From Verrucomicrobiota bacterium (lineage in GTDB: Bacteria > Verrucomicrobiota > Verrucomicrobiia > CAIQCK01), in the NCBI GenBank assembly GCA_016222825.1, contig JACRQF010000010.1, positions 620,001 to 684,000 on the forward strand: DNA of 64,000 nt, in the 5' to 3' direction. Shown here one piece after another: positions 43,437 to 52,848 of the stretch. Below the pieces are notes generated by a model. The model worked only from the letters and a program-made list of their open reading frames with translations. It had not been told where the DNA came from and did no database searches. Each line of letters begins with the position of its first letter. Position 1 is the stretch's first letter. Made by a program: the position numbers and the translations under genes.

Positions 43437-44777
43437 TTACCCGTGGATGAGAAACATCAGTTCCGCTTCGCTGACGACTTCGCCGCCGACCTTGCAGGTG
43501 CATTTGGCGCGGCCGATGTTCCGGCGCTGTGCCGTCAATTCCGCCTCGATAAGCAACTGGTCGCCCGGCGTGACCGGCTTGCGATACTTCACGTTGTCGG
43601 CACTCATGAAGAACGCCAGCTTTCCGGCGTTCTCACCGCCCTTGAGAAGCATGATGCCGCCGCACTGTGCCATGGCCTCCAGTTGCAGCACACCCGGCAT
43701 CACCGGATGACCGGGGAAGTGACCCTGAAAATACGGCTCGTTGATGGAAACGTTCTTGATCGCCACGGCCTTCTTCGCCTCCAGCTTGAGCACGCGATCG
43801 AGCATCACGAACGGATACCGGTGCGGCACCATCTTCAACAGCGCCACCGAGTCCACCTCGCCCGCGTCGCTGATTGGCGGTGGCGTGGTCTTCGCGGGCG
43901 CAGCCGCCTCGGCAGCCGGCGCCGCGGGAGGCTTCGCTGGCTTGGCGGCCTTCTGCGCGAGCTGCTTGGTCAGCTCGTAGTTCACCGTGTGCCCCGGACG
44001 GATGGCGATGATCTGCGCAGCCACAGGCCGTCCGAGCAGGTAGATGTCGCCGATGATGTCGAGGATCTTGTGCCGCACAAATTCATCCCGGAACCGCAGC
44101 CCGCCCTGTGTCAGCACCGACTCCCCTCGCACGATGTTCGCGTTCTCCAACGAGCCACCCTTGATCAGCCCCGCCTTCATCAAGTGCTCCACCTCGTGGA
44201 AGAAACAGAACGTCCGGCTCGGCGCAAGCTCCTGCGCGAAACTCTCCCGGTCCACGCCCAGGCTGAAATACTGCGAGTCCATCCCGCCCACCGGGAACGA
44301 AATCGTGCAGCTCACCTGCAACCGCTCCGCCGGCAGCATCACCACCGTCGAATCGCCCTGCTTGAACCAGATCGGCTCGGTGATCTGCGCCACCTCCCGC
44401 TTGCCGTCCTGCTCCACCAGCCCGGCCTCCGCGATCATCTTCAGATACGGCTCCGCGCTGCCGTCGCCCACCGGCGGCTCGTTCGCGTCCAGTTCCACCA
44501 CCGCGTTGTCCACGCCCATCGCATGAAACGCCGCCATCACGTGCTCGATCGTATGCACGCGCATGTTGCCCTTGCCGATGGTCGTGCCGCGCGTGGTTTC
44601 CACCACGTTGGCGACGAGCGCCTCCACCTCCGGCTGCTCATCCAGGTCCATCCGCTTGAACCGGATGCCTGTATCCGCCGCCGCCGGCTTGAACGTCATC
44701 GTCACCGCGTTGCCCGTGTGGAGGCCGACGCCGGAAAACGAGACCGACTTCTTGAATGTCTGTTGTTGTTTGAACAT
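43437..44777 (-). CDS. lpxC: Bifunctional UDP-3-O-acyl-GlcNAc deacetylase / 3-hydroxyacyl-ACP dehydratase
   Basis: 446-aa LpxC-FabZ fusion. Residues 1 to about 275 are LpxC, the zinc deacetylase of lipid A synthesis, with E78/H79 in HTIEHVMAA and the RHKILDIIGD motif carrying zinc and catalytic residues. An Ala/Pro/Lys linker (KPAKPPAAPAAEAAAPAK) joins it to FabZ (about 310-446), with PHRYPFVMLDRV and GHFPGHPVMPGVLQLEAMAQ, including the catalytic His. Fusion of the two genes is known in Bacteroidota and in PVC relatives and balances acyl chains between fatty acid and lipid A synthesis. Start at 44777 (MFKQQQTFKKSVSFSG) matches the family; an upstream ATG at 44816 is less likely. Confidence 0.97.
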   Translation of the reverse strand: MFKQQQTFKKSVSFSGVGLHTGNAVTMTFKPAAADTGIRFKRMDLDEQPEVEALVANVVETTRGTTIGKGNMRVHTIEHVMAAFHAMGVDNAVVELDANEPPVGDGSAEPYLKMIAEAGLVEQDGKREVAQITEPIWFKQGDSTVVMLPAERLQVSCTISFPVGGMDSQYFSLGVDRESFAQELAPSRTFCFFHEVEHLMKAGLIKGGSLENANIVRGESVLTQGGLRFRDEFVRHKILDIIGDIYLLGRPVAAQIIAIRPGHTVNYELTKQLAQKAAKPAKPPAAPAAEAAAPAKTTPPPISDAGEVDSVALLKMVPHRYPFVMLDRVLKLEAKKAVAIKNVSINEPYFQGHFPGHPVMPGVLQLEAMAQCGGIMLLKGGENAGKLAFFMSADNVKYRKPVTPGDQLLIEAELTAQRRNIGRAKCTCKVGGEVVSEAELMFLIHG

Positions 44778-44968
44778 GCTGAGATTTCCGTTCGATGCCT
44801 TGAAAAACGCGCGCACCGTTTAGCACACGCCCCCGCCGATGGCAAGTGCCGCCACGGGAAATGTGGCTGCGCCCAGGCCGCACGGGGCGCTTGTAAAAGC
44901 AGCCAGGGAGGCGGATAGTATGCCCGCTTGCTCGCAAGGAACGCGAAGAACCAGGAAAGGAGACGAAC

Positions 44969-45262
44969 ATGGCTGCATACATCATCATGACGCACTTCAC
45001 CGAACAGGGTGTTCGCAACATCAAGGACTCGCCCAAGCGCGGCCAGGCTTCCATCGCTCTTGGCAAGAAGATGGGGGTGAAGGTGAAGGAGATATTCTGG
45101 ACGCTCGGACCCTACGACACGGTCGTGCTCGCCGAAGCGGCGAATGATGAGACGGCGACGGCGTTCGCGCTGAGCCTGGCTTCGCGAGGCAACGTGAAGA
45201 CGCTCACGATGCGCGCGTATCGCGCGAAGGAATTCAGCGGGATATTGCGGAAGTTGAGCTAG
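44969..45262 (+). CDS. GYD-domain protein
   Basis: 97-aa cytoplasmic protein with the GYD domain (a ferredoxin-like dimeric fold): it opens MAAYIIMTHFTEQGVRNIKD and has LGPYDTVVLAEA, the family core. Function of the family is not established. A strong ribosome site (AGGAAAGGAG, 8 bases before ATG) predicts good expression. It is divergent from lpxC-fabZ across a 191-bp gap. Confidence 0.9.
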   Translation: MAAYIIMTHFTEQGVRNIKDSPKRGQASIALGKKMGVKVKEIFWTLGPYDTVVLAEAANDETATAFALSLASRGNVKTLTMRAYRAKEFSGILRKLS

Positions 45263-45397
45263 AGCGGCACAGGGAGTTGTTGGAGCCATTCGCCGGCAAC
45301 GTATCCAAACGATGTCGGTCGAAGGCACCGGTGTATCCCGGAGTGCAGCGCGGAGACTTGATTCTCGCGGTTACAGAGAAACTTTGAAGATTGGCAC

Positions 45398-46654
45398 ATG
45401 AAACCATTGTTGAAGCTTGGGAAGTTTTCGTTGGGAGTTGGCGACCGCTTCGCGCATCAGGCGAGGGCGCAACTGCGCGCCTGCATGTTGGCGGCCGAAC
45501 AAGGCGTTGAGATCATCCCGGTCTGGAACAAGTCCAACCGTGAGCACACGATCATCGGCTCCGAGCCGTCCGGCACACGCGCGGCGGCGGCGGCGGCGGT
45601 GAAGGAATTGGCTTGGGATCGCGGCTACTTCGTGGACGCCGACCACATCCGCATGGAGACGGTTGAGCGGTTTCTCACGCATTCGGATTTCTTCACGATT
45701 GATGTGGCGGACTCCATCGGCAGACGTGTTGAGTCGCAGGCGGTGGCAGCGTTTGTGGAGCGCCACCCGGAACTGGTCGGCAGGATTGTCATTCCGAATA
45801 TCGAGAAACCCTTCGAAACCACACGCGCCGAGGTAGAGCGAATCGCTGGCAAGTATCTGGCCGCGGTGCAGGATGCCGGTGGCATTTATCGGCACATCGC
45901 GAAGGCGAAGGCTGACGGGAAGTTTGTCGTTGAGGTCTCGATGGACGAAACCGACAGCCCGCAGACGCCGCCGGAACTGCTGGTGATCCTCGCGGCGGTG
46001 GCCGACGAAGGCATCCCGGCGCAGACCATCGCGCCGAAGTTCACCGGCCGGTTCAACAAGGGCGTGGACTACGTCGGCGACGTGACGCAGTTCGAGCGGG
46101 AGTTTAACGACGACCTTTGTGTCATCGCCTGTGCGGTGCAGCGCTACGGCCTTCCGGAGAACCTCAAACTCAGCGTTCATTCCGGCAGCGACAAGTTCTC
46201 CATCTACCCGGCGATCCGGCGCGCGTTGCGCCGCCACGGCGCAGGCGTGCATCTGAAGACTGCCGGCACGACATGGTTGGAGGAATGCATCGGTTTGGCT
46301 GAAGCGGGCGGCGGCGGGTTGAAACTGGCGAAAGAGATTTACGCCGAGGCGCTGGCACACATTGACGAACTCTGCGCGCCTTATGCCACGGTCATAGACA
46401 TTGATCGTGCCAAGCTCCCGTCAGCGGCGGTGGTGGCTGGGTGGACGAGTGAACAGTTCGTGACGGCGTTGCGCCACGACCAAAAGAACCCGGCATTCAA
46501 CCCGCACTTGCGGCAGTTGATCCACGTCGGCTTCAAGGTGGCCGCGAAGATGGGTGCACGCTACATCGCTCAACTCGTCGCGTGCGAGGAGTCCATCGCG
46601 CGCAACGTGACGGCGAACCTCTACGAACGGCACATCAAGCCGCTGTTCCTGTGA
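45398..46654 (+). CDS. uxaE: Tagaturonate epimerase-family protein
   Basis: 418-aa cytoplasmic enzyme of the UxaE family, which interconverts D-tagaturonate and D-fructuronate, joining galacturonate to glucuronate catabolism. Features that match are IIPVWNKSNREHTIIGSEPS, VDADHIRMETV, TGRFNKGVDYVGD and LSVHSGSDKFSIYP; the His/Asp/Glu residues in these are likely metal ligands. Length matches the family. It precedes an alpha-galactosidase-like gene by 67 bp, so uronic acids released from a glycan are probably used here. Symbol given by family recognition. Confidence 0.85.
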   Translation: MKPLLKLGKFSLGVGDRFAHQARAQLRACMLAAEQGVEIIPVWNKSNREHTIIGSEPSGTRAAAAAAVKELAWDRGYFVDADHIRMETVERFLTHSDFFTIDVADSIGRRVESQAVAAFVERHPELVGRIVIPNIEKPFETTRAEVERIAGKYLAAVQDAGGIYRHIAKAKADGKFVVEVSMDETDSPQTPPELLVILAAVADEGIPAQTIAPKFTGRFNKGVDYVGDVTQFEREFNDDLCVIACAVQRYGLPENLKLSVHSGSDKFSIYPAIRRALRRHGAGVHLKTAGTTWLEECIGLAEAGGGGLKLAKEIYAEALAHIDELCAPYATVIDIDRAKLPSAAVVAGWTSEQFVTALRHDQKNPAFNPHLRQLIHVGFKVAAKMGARYIAQLVACEESIARNVTANLYERHIKPLFL

Positions 46655-46721
46655 GGCAGGCCGCGGTGTCCGGCGAGTTCCTTCATTGACCGCTCGTGGT
46701 TGTTTGCGTTAGACAAAGGCC

Positions 46722-48749
46722 ATGAGCACCGCCTCGAAACTCCAAGGACTCCTTCTCACCTTAACAATCCTGGCGACGCCGTGCGTGGCAGGAGTGGAGT
46801 ATCCGGGAACGCCGCCCGGCAAAGGAACGATCGAGTGCCAGGGTGAGTGCATCACTCTCAAGAACGCCGCGCTCTCCATGTCGTGGGCTCTGGGCAAGCA
46901 GGGAATCCGCCCCACGTCACTGTGCGACACACAAGCGAGTCAGAAGCTCGCGTTGAGCGGCGAGGCATTCCAGATCATCATGGCCGACGGGCAATGCTAC
47001 GCGGCTTCCGCGCTTGCGTTGGACGCCAAGCCGCGCGTGAAAGAACTCAAGCCGAACGCGAAGGCGGCGCGGCTCGCAGCGAGAATTCCAGGCCGACAGG
47101 TGGAGACTACGCTCCGCTCGGCGGACGGGCGGCTGCGCGTGGTCTGGCGCGCGATCATTCACGATGGTGCCAACTACATACGTCAGGAAATGACCGTGAC
47201 GGCGCTGAAAGACGGCTGCGTCATCAAGGAAATCGTCTGGATGGATGAAACGGTTCCCGGCGCGCGCGTGGCTGGCCGCACGGATGGCTCGCCGGTCGTG
47301 GCTGGGAACTTCTTTTTCGGCTGCGAAGACCCGCACGCGCTGGCGGCGGTGGAGCCGCGCGTTTCGTTCCAGCTCCAGCGCAACGCGCCGTTGCGCAAGG
47401 GCGAGACGGTCACGCAAAGTCTTGTGACGGGCGTCGCGCCGGCGGGGCAGATGCGGCGGGCGTTCCTCTGCTACTTGGAGCGCGAGCGGGCACATCCGTA
47501 TCGGCCGTATCTGCATTACAACTCCTGGTATGACACGGCCTATTCGACGATCCCGTTCGCGTTGAACGAGAACAACTGCATGGAGGCGATTCGCCTCTGC
47601 GGCGAGCGATTGATCAAGCCGCACGGGGTTGTGATGGACGGACTGGTTTTCGACGACGGCTGGGACAATCCAAAGACGCTCTGGCAATTCCACAGCGGTT
47701 TTCCTAACGGTTTCACCCCGCTGGCCAAGCTCTGCAAGCAATACAACACAAGGCTGGGCGTGTGGCTGTCGCCGTTCGGCGGCTACGCCGAGGCAAAGAA
47801 ACAGCGGCTGAAGTTCGGCAGCGAACAAGGTTATGAAACGAACCGGACGGGCTTCTCGTTGGCGGGACCGAAATACTACGGCGCGTTCAAACAGTCCTGC
47901 GTGAACATGATCCGCAAGTATGGCGTCAACCACTTCAAGTTCGACGGCATCGCCGCCGGCGCGCGGGCCAGCGGCGGCGCGACCTATGTGCTCGACACGG
48001 AGGCGATGCGGCGGCTCATGCTGGAACTGCGACAAGAGGATCCTGCCGTCTATATCAACCTCACCACCGGCTCGTGGCCGTCGCCGTTCTGGCTGCGCTT
48101 CGCCGACTCGATCTGGCGGCAGGGACACGACATGAGCTTCGCCGGCAAAGGCTCCAAGCAACAGCAATGGCTGACGTATCGCGACCAGGAGACGTTCCGC
48201 AGCATCGTCGGCAAAGGCCCGCTCTTCCCGCTCAGTTCACTGATGACGCAGGGCGTGGCCTATTCGCGTTACGGCGACGCCGGCGAGCCGACGTTCAACT
48301 CCGCGGGCTTCAAGGACGACGTGCGCGCGTTCTTCGGCGGCGGCACGAGCCTGCAGGAGCTTTACATCCAGCCCGCTAAACTAACGGCGGCTGACTGGGC
48401 CGTGCTGGCCGAGGCCGCGAAGTGGGCGCGCGCGAACGCCGACGTCATGGCCGACACGCATTGGATCGGCGGCGACCCGCTGAAGCTGGAAGTCTATGGC
48501 TACGCATCGTGGTCACCGCGCAAGGCCGTCGTCATGCTGCGCAACCCCGACGACCAGCCGCGCGACATCTCATTGGACATCGGCACGGCGTTTGAACTGC
48601 CGGCGGGTGCGGCGACGAAGTTCACGCTCAAGAGTCCGTGGGCCGAGGACGCGCAGAAGCCCGCGCTCACCGCCGAGGCGGGCAAACCGTTGCGGTTCAC
48701 GCTCAAGCCGTTTGAGATTCTCGTGTTCGACGCCGTTCCTTGCCGCTGA
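46722..48749 (+). CDS. Secreted alpha-galactosidase-like glycosidase (GH27/36 clan)
   Basis: 675 aa with signal peptide (GLLLTLTILATPCVAG). A beta-supersandwich N domain (about 25-240) is followed by a TIM barrel (about 265-560): LHYNSWYDTAYST, FDDGWDNPKTLW, GVWLSPFGGYAEAK and HFKFDGIAAGARA, where the FKFDG Asp is the expected nucleophile of clan GH-D; a C-terminal beta domain ends the protein. Enzymes of this kind remove alpha-linked galactose or related residues. Only 12 bp separate it from the symporter gene, so product uptake is likely coupled. Confidence 0.8.
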   Translation: MSTASKLQGLLLTLTILATPCVAGVEYPGTPPGKGTIECQGECITLKNAALSMSWALGKQGIRPTSLCDTQASQKLALSGEAFQIIMADGQCYAASALALDAKPRVKELKPNAKAARLAARIPGRQVETTLRSADGRLRVVWRAIIHDGANYIRQEMTVTALKDGCVIKEIVWMDETVPGARVAGRTDGSPVVAGNFFFGCEDPHALAAVEPRVSFQLQRNAPLRKGETVTQSLVTGVAPAGQMRRAFLCYLERERAHPYRPYLHYNSWYDTAYSTIPFALNENNCMEAIRLCGERLIKPHGVVMDGLVFDDGWDNPKTLWQFHSGFPNGFTPLAKLCKQYNTRLGVWLSPFGGYAEAKKQRLKFGSEQGYETNRTGFSLAGPKYYGAFKQSCVNMIRKYGVNHFKFDGIAAGARASGGATYVLDTEAMRRLMLELRQEDPAVYINLTTGSWPSPFWLRFADSIWRQGHDMSFAGKGSKQQQWLTYRDQETFRSIVGKGPLFPLSSLMTQGVAYSRYGDAGEPTFNSAGFKDDVRAFFGGGTSLQELYIQPAKLTAADWAVLAEAAKWARANADVMADTHWIGGDPLKLEVYGYASWSPRKAVVMLRNPDDQPRDISLDIGTAFELPAGAATKFTLKSPWAEDAQKPALTAEAGKPLRFTLKPFEILVFDAVPCR

Positions 48750-48761
48750 TCCCTCCCCATC

Positions 48762-50582
48762 ATGAAACTCCAACTTGTTGACTGGCTGATCGTCCTGGTG
48801 TCGCTGCTCGTTTGTTTCATCCCCGCGCTGTTCTTCGGCAAGCGGGCGGGCAAGAGCACGTCGGAGTTCTTCGTGTCGGGCCGCGCGGTGCCGTGGTGGC
48901 TGGCGGGACTTTCGATGGTGGCGACGACGTTCAGCAGCGACACGCCGAACCTCGTCACCGACATCGTTCGTCGGCAGGGCGTGGCGGGCAACTGGTGCTG
49001 GTGGGCGTTCACACTCACGGGCGTCTCCACGGTCTTCTTCTACGCGCGGATGTGGCGGCGCTCGGAGGTGATGACGGACCTGGAGTTCTACGAGATCCGA
49101 TACTCCGGCAAGGCCGCGAGCGTGGTGCGCGGCTTCCGCTCGATCTACCTCGGCCTCTTCTTCAACTGCTTCATCATGGCGTCGGTGAACCTCGCGGCGT
49201 GCAAGATCGCCAACGTCCTCTTCGGCCTGCCGCGCTGGCAGACGCTGCTCATGGTGGGGCTGCTCAACGTCGTCTTCGCAGCGCACTCCGGGCTGTGGGG
49301 CGTGCTGGTCATAGACATGATCCAGTTCTTCATCAAGATGACGGCGGTGATCGCGGCGGCTTACTTCGCCATCCAGCACGTCGGCGGTCTCGACGTGATG
49401 GTGCAGAAACTTTCCGACCCGATGCTTGCGCCCGATGGGAAGTCGTTGCTCAACTACCTGAACATCCTGCCTGACTTCACCAACAACTGGGACATGGCGG
49501 TGGCGGTGTTCATCATGCCGATCGCCATCCAATGGTGGGCGACGTGGTATCCCGGCGCGGAGCCGGGCGGCGGCAGCTACATCGCCCAGCGGATGCTGGC
49601 CACGCGGTCGGAGAAGGACTCGCTCGGCTCGGTGCTCTTCTTCAACGTCGCGCACTACGTGCTGCGGCCGTGGCCGTGGATTCTCGTGGGACTCTGCTCG
49701 CTCATCGTTTATCCGCAATTGTCCGACATCCAGAAGGCGTTTCCCGACCTCGACCCGAGCCTGCTCGGCCACGACATCGCGTATCCGGCGATGCTGAAGT
49801 TCCTGCCCGTCGGCTTCATCGGGCTGATGGTCGGAGGCCTGATCGCCGCCAATTCCTCCACCATTCTGACGCAGTTGAACTGGGGCTCTTCCTATCTCGT
49901 CCACGACTTCTACCAGCGATTCATCCGCACGAACGCGACGGAGAAGCATTACGTCTTCGTCGGGCGCGTTACGACGCTCGGCCTGTTCCTCTGCTCGGCG
50001 GGGACGGTTTATCTGCTCGAATCGGCCAAGGACAGCTTCGACATCATGCTCCAGATCGGTGCGGGCACGGGCTTGCTCTACCTGCTGCGGTGGTTCTGGT
50101 GGCGCATCACGGCCTGGTGCGAAGTCGTGGCGATGATCAGTTCGTTCGGCATCTCCATCGCGCTGCTCGTGCTGAAGAAGCAGGGCGTGGAGTTCTCCAC
50201 GCATCACGCTCTGCTCATCACCATCGCGGTCACGACCGTCTGCTGGGTGCTGACGGCGTTTCTCGGACCGCAGACGGAGCGCAGGGTGCTGGTTGAGTTC
50301 TACAAAAAAGTCCGGCCGTTCGGCCCCGGTTGGCGGGTCATCCGGCAGGAGGCGGGCATCTCGGAGGAGGAAGCGGCGAAGACACACGAGAACATCCCGC
50401 TCGCGATGCTCGGTTGGTCGGCGGGCTGCGCGGCCATCTGGTCCTCGCTCTTCGCGGTCGGCAACTTCCTCTACGGGCGCATGACGACAGCGGGGACGCT
50501 GCTCTTCATCTTCATCGCCAGCGGCATCGCGTTGCTGTGGGTGATTGACAAGCTGTGGGGCAACAACTCCGAGACGCGATGA
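48762..50582 (+). CDS. Sodium:solute symporter (SSS family)
   Basis: 606-aa inner-membrane protein with about 14 membrane segments. SSS-family features: FFVSGRAVPWWLAGLSMVAT at helix 1-2 and TDLEFYEIRYSGKAASVVRG; long C-terminal helices follow. It would import a sugar or sugar acid with Na+. Its place directly after the alpha-galactosidase-like gene and near uxaE points to galactose, galacturonate or a short oligosaccharide. The stop is followed at 50606 by a palindromic element. A long open frame on the opposite strand (about 48570-50387) is an antisense shadow. Confidence 0.95.
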   Translation: MKLQLVDWLIVLVSLLVCFIPALFFGKRAGKSTSEFFVSGRAVPWWLAGLSMVATTFSSDTPNLVTDIVRRQGVAGNWCWWAFTLTGVSTVFFYARMWRRSEVMTDLEFYEIRYSGKAASVVRGFRSIYLGLFFNCFIMASVNLAACKIANVLFGLPRWQTLLMVGLLNVVFAAHSGLWGVLVIDMIQFFIKMTAVIAAAYFAIQHVGGLDVMVQKLSDPMLAPDGKSLLNYLNILPDFTNNWDMAVAVFIMPIAIQWWATWYPGAEPGGGSYIAQRMLATRSEKDSLGSVLFFNVAHYVLRPWPWILVGLCSLIVYPQLSDIQKAFPDLDPSLLGHDIAYPAMLKFLPVGFIGLMVGGLIAANSSTILTQLNWGSSYLVHDFYQRFIRTNATEKHYVFVGRVTTLGLFLCSAGTVYLLESAKDSFDIMLQIGAGTGLLYLLRWFWWRITAWCEVVAMISSFGISIALLVLKKQGVEFSTHHALLITIAVTTVCWVLTAFLGPQTERRVLVEFYKKVRPFGPGWRVIRQEAGISEEEAAKTHENIPLAMLGWSAGCAAIWSSLFAVGNFLYGRMTTAGTLLFIFIASGIALLWVIDKLWGNNSETR

Positions 50583-50605
50583 GGAAGCGCGCCGCAGCAG
50601 AGACA

Positions 50606-50682
50606 GGTAGGGCGAGGCGTCCCGCCGAGCCGCTTGCCCGTAATGAGAGAACGCACGGCTCGGCGGGACGCCTCGCCCTACC
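50606..50682. repeat. Perfect 27-bp inverted repeat, family copy 2
   Basis: Left arm 50606-50632 (GGTAGGGCGAGGCGTCCCGC then CGAGCCG) and right arm 50656-50682 are fully complementary, with a 23-nt loop. Same family as 37450-37529, with base-pair changes A-T to G-C at one stem site and T-A to C-G at another. It lies between two co-oriented genes and 24 bp after the symporter stop. No T-run, so it need not be a terminator. Confidence 0.9.
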
Positions 50683-50723
50683 CGGCGGACTTCGCATCGC
50701 TTTGACGACGGAGATATTCTAAC

Positions 50724-51914
50724 ATGCCTTCCTTGACTGATTCACCAGCCGGCAGGGATGCCGGCGCTACAGGTTGGACCAGCCGCCGCCGTTTGCTGGC
50801 CGTCCTCTCCGGGCAGATGCCCGACCGCGTGCCCATCAACACCTACGAGCTGGCCGGGCGCAACAGCCTCGACTGGTATAACCAACAGCCCAGCTACCGC
50901 GGCTTGATGGACTTCGTCCGCGCCCACACCGATTGCATCACCAACTGGAACCCGCGCGCCGCCACCGACCGCTACACCTGCGAGGAACGTTTCCTCTGCT
51001 CCGACTACCCCGTCGAGATCGAGGAGCACACCGACACCGTCGAGGACTACCAGCGCACCACCCGCATCTGCCACACGCCGCTCGGGGACCTGCGCCACGT
51101 CACGCAGGCCAAGCCGGACGTTTACACCACCTGGCAGATCGAGCATTGGTGCAAGAGCGTCGCCGACGTGGACAAGGCCCTCAGCGTTCCCTACCAGCCC
51201 GCCGACTACGACGCCTCCGACCTCCCGCGCGTCCGCGCCGAACTCGGCGAGCACGGCCTCGTCATGGCCTCCGTCGGCGACCCCGCCTACCTCGCCGCCG
51301 ACCTCATGTCGTTCCAGGACTACATGGTCTGGGCGTTCGAGGAGACCGACCACTTCGCCCGCGCCGTCGCCGTCATCGCCGAGCGCGTCATGGAAAACCT
51401 CCGCCGCCAGCTCGATTGCTGCGTGCTCGACCTCTACCGCATCGTCGGCCCGGAATACTTCACCCCGCCTTACCTGCCGCCGTCGTTCTTCGAGCGCTAC
51501 GTCCTGCCCCACGTCCGCGACATGGTCAACCTCATCCATTCCCGCGGCGGCAAGGCCCGCATCCACAGCCACGGCAAAGTCGGTCGCGTCCTCGACATGA
51601 TCCTCGACACCGGCTGCGACGGCCTCGACCCCTGCGAAGCCCCGCCCGACGGCGACATCGCCCTCGACGAGGTCAAGCTCCGCTGCCAAGCCCGCGGCGT
51701 CTCCGTCTGGGGAAACTTCGCCCTCAAGCGGCTCGAACAAGACACCCCCGCGCAGATTCGCGCCGAAGTCCGCCGCGTCATGGACCAGGCCAAAGCCGGC
51801 GGCGGCTTCGTCCTCATGCCCACCGCCGCCCCCATCAACCTCCCGCTCAATCCCAAGACCGAAGCCAACTACCGCGCCATGATTGAGGCGGGGTTGGAGT
51901 TTGGGGGATATTGA
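50724..51914 (+). CDS. URO-D-fold protein (HSHG type)
   Basis: 396-aa cytoplasmic protein of the URO-D/methyltransferase fold. It has DRVPINTYELAGRNS, a region for substrate binding, and HSHGKVGR at about 281, where the MtaA-type group has H-x-C; the Cys is replaced by His. C-terminal NFALKRLEQDTPAQIRAEVR is like other family members. Ribosome site GGAGAT lies before the ATG. Position after a symporter suggests a role in using its product, as in the other clusters here. Ends 6 bp from a convergent gene. Confidence 0.85.
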   Translation: MPSLTDSPAGRDAGATGWTSRRRLLAVLSGQMPDRVPINTYELAGRNSLDWYNQQPSYRGLMDFVRAHTDCITNWNPRAATDRYTCEERFLCSDYPVEIEEHTDTVEDYQRTTRICHTPLGDLRHVTQAKPDVYTTWQIEHWCKSVADVDKALSVPYQPADYDASDLPRVRAELGEHGLVMASVGDPAYLAADLMSFQDYMVWAFEETDHFARAVAVIAERVMENLRRQLDCCVLDLYRIVGPEYFTPPYLPPSFFERYVLPHVRDMVNLIHSRGGKARIHSHGKVGRVLDMILDTGCDGLDPCEAPPDGDIALDEVKLRCQARGVSVWGNFALKRLEQDTPAQIRAEVRRVMDQAKAGGGFVLMPTAAPINLPLNPKTEANYRAMIEAGLEFGGY

Positions 51915-51920
51915 CGCGTC

Positions 51921-52427
51921 TCAACGAAAAACAAGCTCGCCGATAATTTCGTCGATGCCTTCGACCACGGGTTTGCGAGACCAACGGAAGTTGTCACTGA
52001 AACCTTCGCCTCCTATGCCGATCCTTTCCCCTAAATTCTTACCGGCCGTAGGAATCTCAAAAATGTGATACGGCTCTGGCGGCCCACCCGTTCGCCAGAT
52101 GCCGAAAACCCATATCCTGACGCGAGCGTGTTTAGGGTCGTATTCCACCCGCCGAGGCTTTAACGCAACTATTGTTGGTGGCAGGCCCTTGGTTTCCCGG
52201 TAGTAAGCATCGAATCCATGAGGGTGCTGCTTGGCGAGAGTGAGACAATCTTGTTTGATTTTATCCCATCCGCCAGCCGTTTGGACGCGACGGGCGATTT
52301 CCGATCGCTGCCAGCACCGCTCAAGCCACGCCGGAGGCAAATAACTCGTGATGACGACCAAGAGGAAGAGAAGGATAAAGACCCCAATGGGAGCGCATAT
52401 CAGGATAATGAGCCACTTCCATTTCAT
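51921..52427 (-). CDS. Small membrane-anchored protein of unknown function
   Basis: 168 aa. One N-terminal membrane helix (WLIILICAPIGVFILLFLLV) anchors a soluble part of about 135 residues (RRVEYDPKHARVRIWVFG, PYHIFEIPTAGKNLGERIG). I do not recognise a family. The gene runs opposite to the URO-D gene and precedes another small membrane protein gene, in the same direction, by 85 bp. Function unknown. Confidence 0.75.
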   Translation of the reverse strand: MKWKWLIILICAPIGVFILLFLLVVITSYLPPAWLERCWQRSEIARRVQTAGGWDKIKQDCLTLAKQHPHGFDAYYRETKGLPPTIVALKPRRVEYDPKHARVRIWVFGIWRTGGPPEPYHIFEIPTAGKNLGERIGIGGEGFSDNFRWSRKPVVEGIDEIIGELVFR

Positions 52428-52512
52428 CAGTTTAACTCTCGATGCCCGTTTGACGCTCCGCCAAGTTTCAGACGCATCGTTGGCTTTGTCGAGAGTATTT
52501 CACGGCGCCGCT

Positions 52513-52848
52513 CTACCGTCCGCCGAAGTTGATCCAGTGCCGCAGCGGCTCGGCGACGAGCCATGTGATGACGATGACGGCGAGCAGGAGGCCGGAGAGG
52601 CCAAGGCTGATCGCGTCGAGCCGGTGGCGGCCGTTGCGGTAAAGGAAGGCACTGGGGATGACGCCCAGCAGCAACGTGCCACCGGCCAAGAACGGCGCGA
52701 TGGTCTCGTAGAAGAACACGCCCCAGCCCTCGCTCTCCGTCGTGATGGCGTAGGTGATTTGGGGCAGCAGCGCAATCACGAAGCCAACGGCGGCGCCTGC
52801 CGCGCCGGAGCAGAGCAGGAAGACGAGGATGGACAAGGCGCGTTTCAT
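52513..52848 (-). CDS. Small integral membrane protein of unknown function
   Basis: 111 aa; ATG at 52848 begins MKRALSILVFLLC; a longer frame upstream is not protein-like. Three hydrophobic segments (SILVFLLCSGAAGAAVGFVI, TIAPFLAGGTLLLGVIPSAF, LGLSGLLLAVIVITWLVA) mark a small inner-membrane protein. No family is recognised. Transcribed with the neighbouring 168-aa membrane protein possibly. Confidence 0.7.
   Translation of the reverse strand: MKRALSILVFLLCSGAAGAAVGFVIALLPQITYAITTESEGWGVFFYETIAPFLAGGTLLLGVIPSAFLYRNGRHRLDAISLGLSGLLLAVIVITWLVAEPLRHWINFGGR

Noticed and set aside
43050-44918. 622-codon plus-strand frame over lpxA and lpxC-fabZ
   Set aside because: Antisense shadow of two well-identified genes.
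48570-50387. 605-codon frame opposite the symporter gene
   Set aside because: Rich in Arg, His and Glu with no family match; it mirrors codon-position GC bias of the real gene, whose membrane segments are clear.
50606-50682. Rho-independent terminator of the symporter gene
   Set aside because: Strong hairpin but no T-run, and a second copy lies in a spacer away from any gene end; a dispersed palindromic element fits better.
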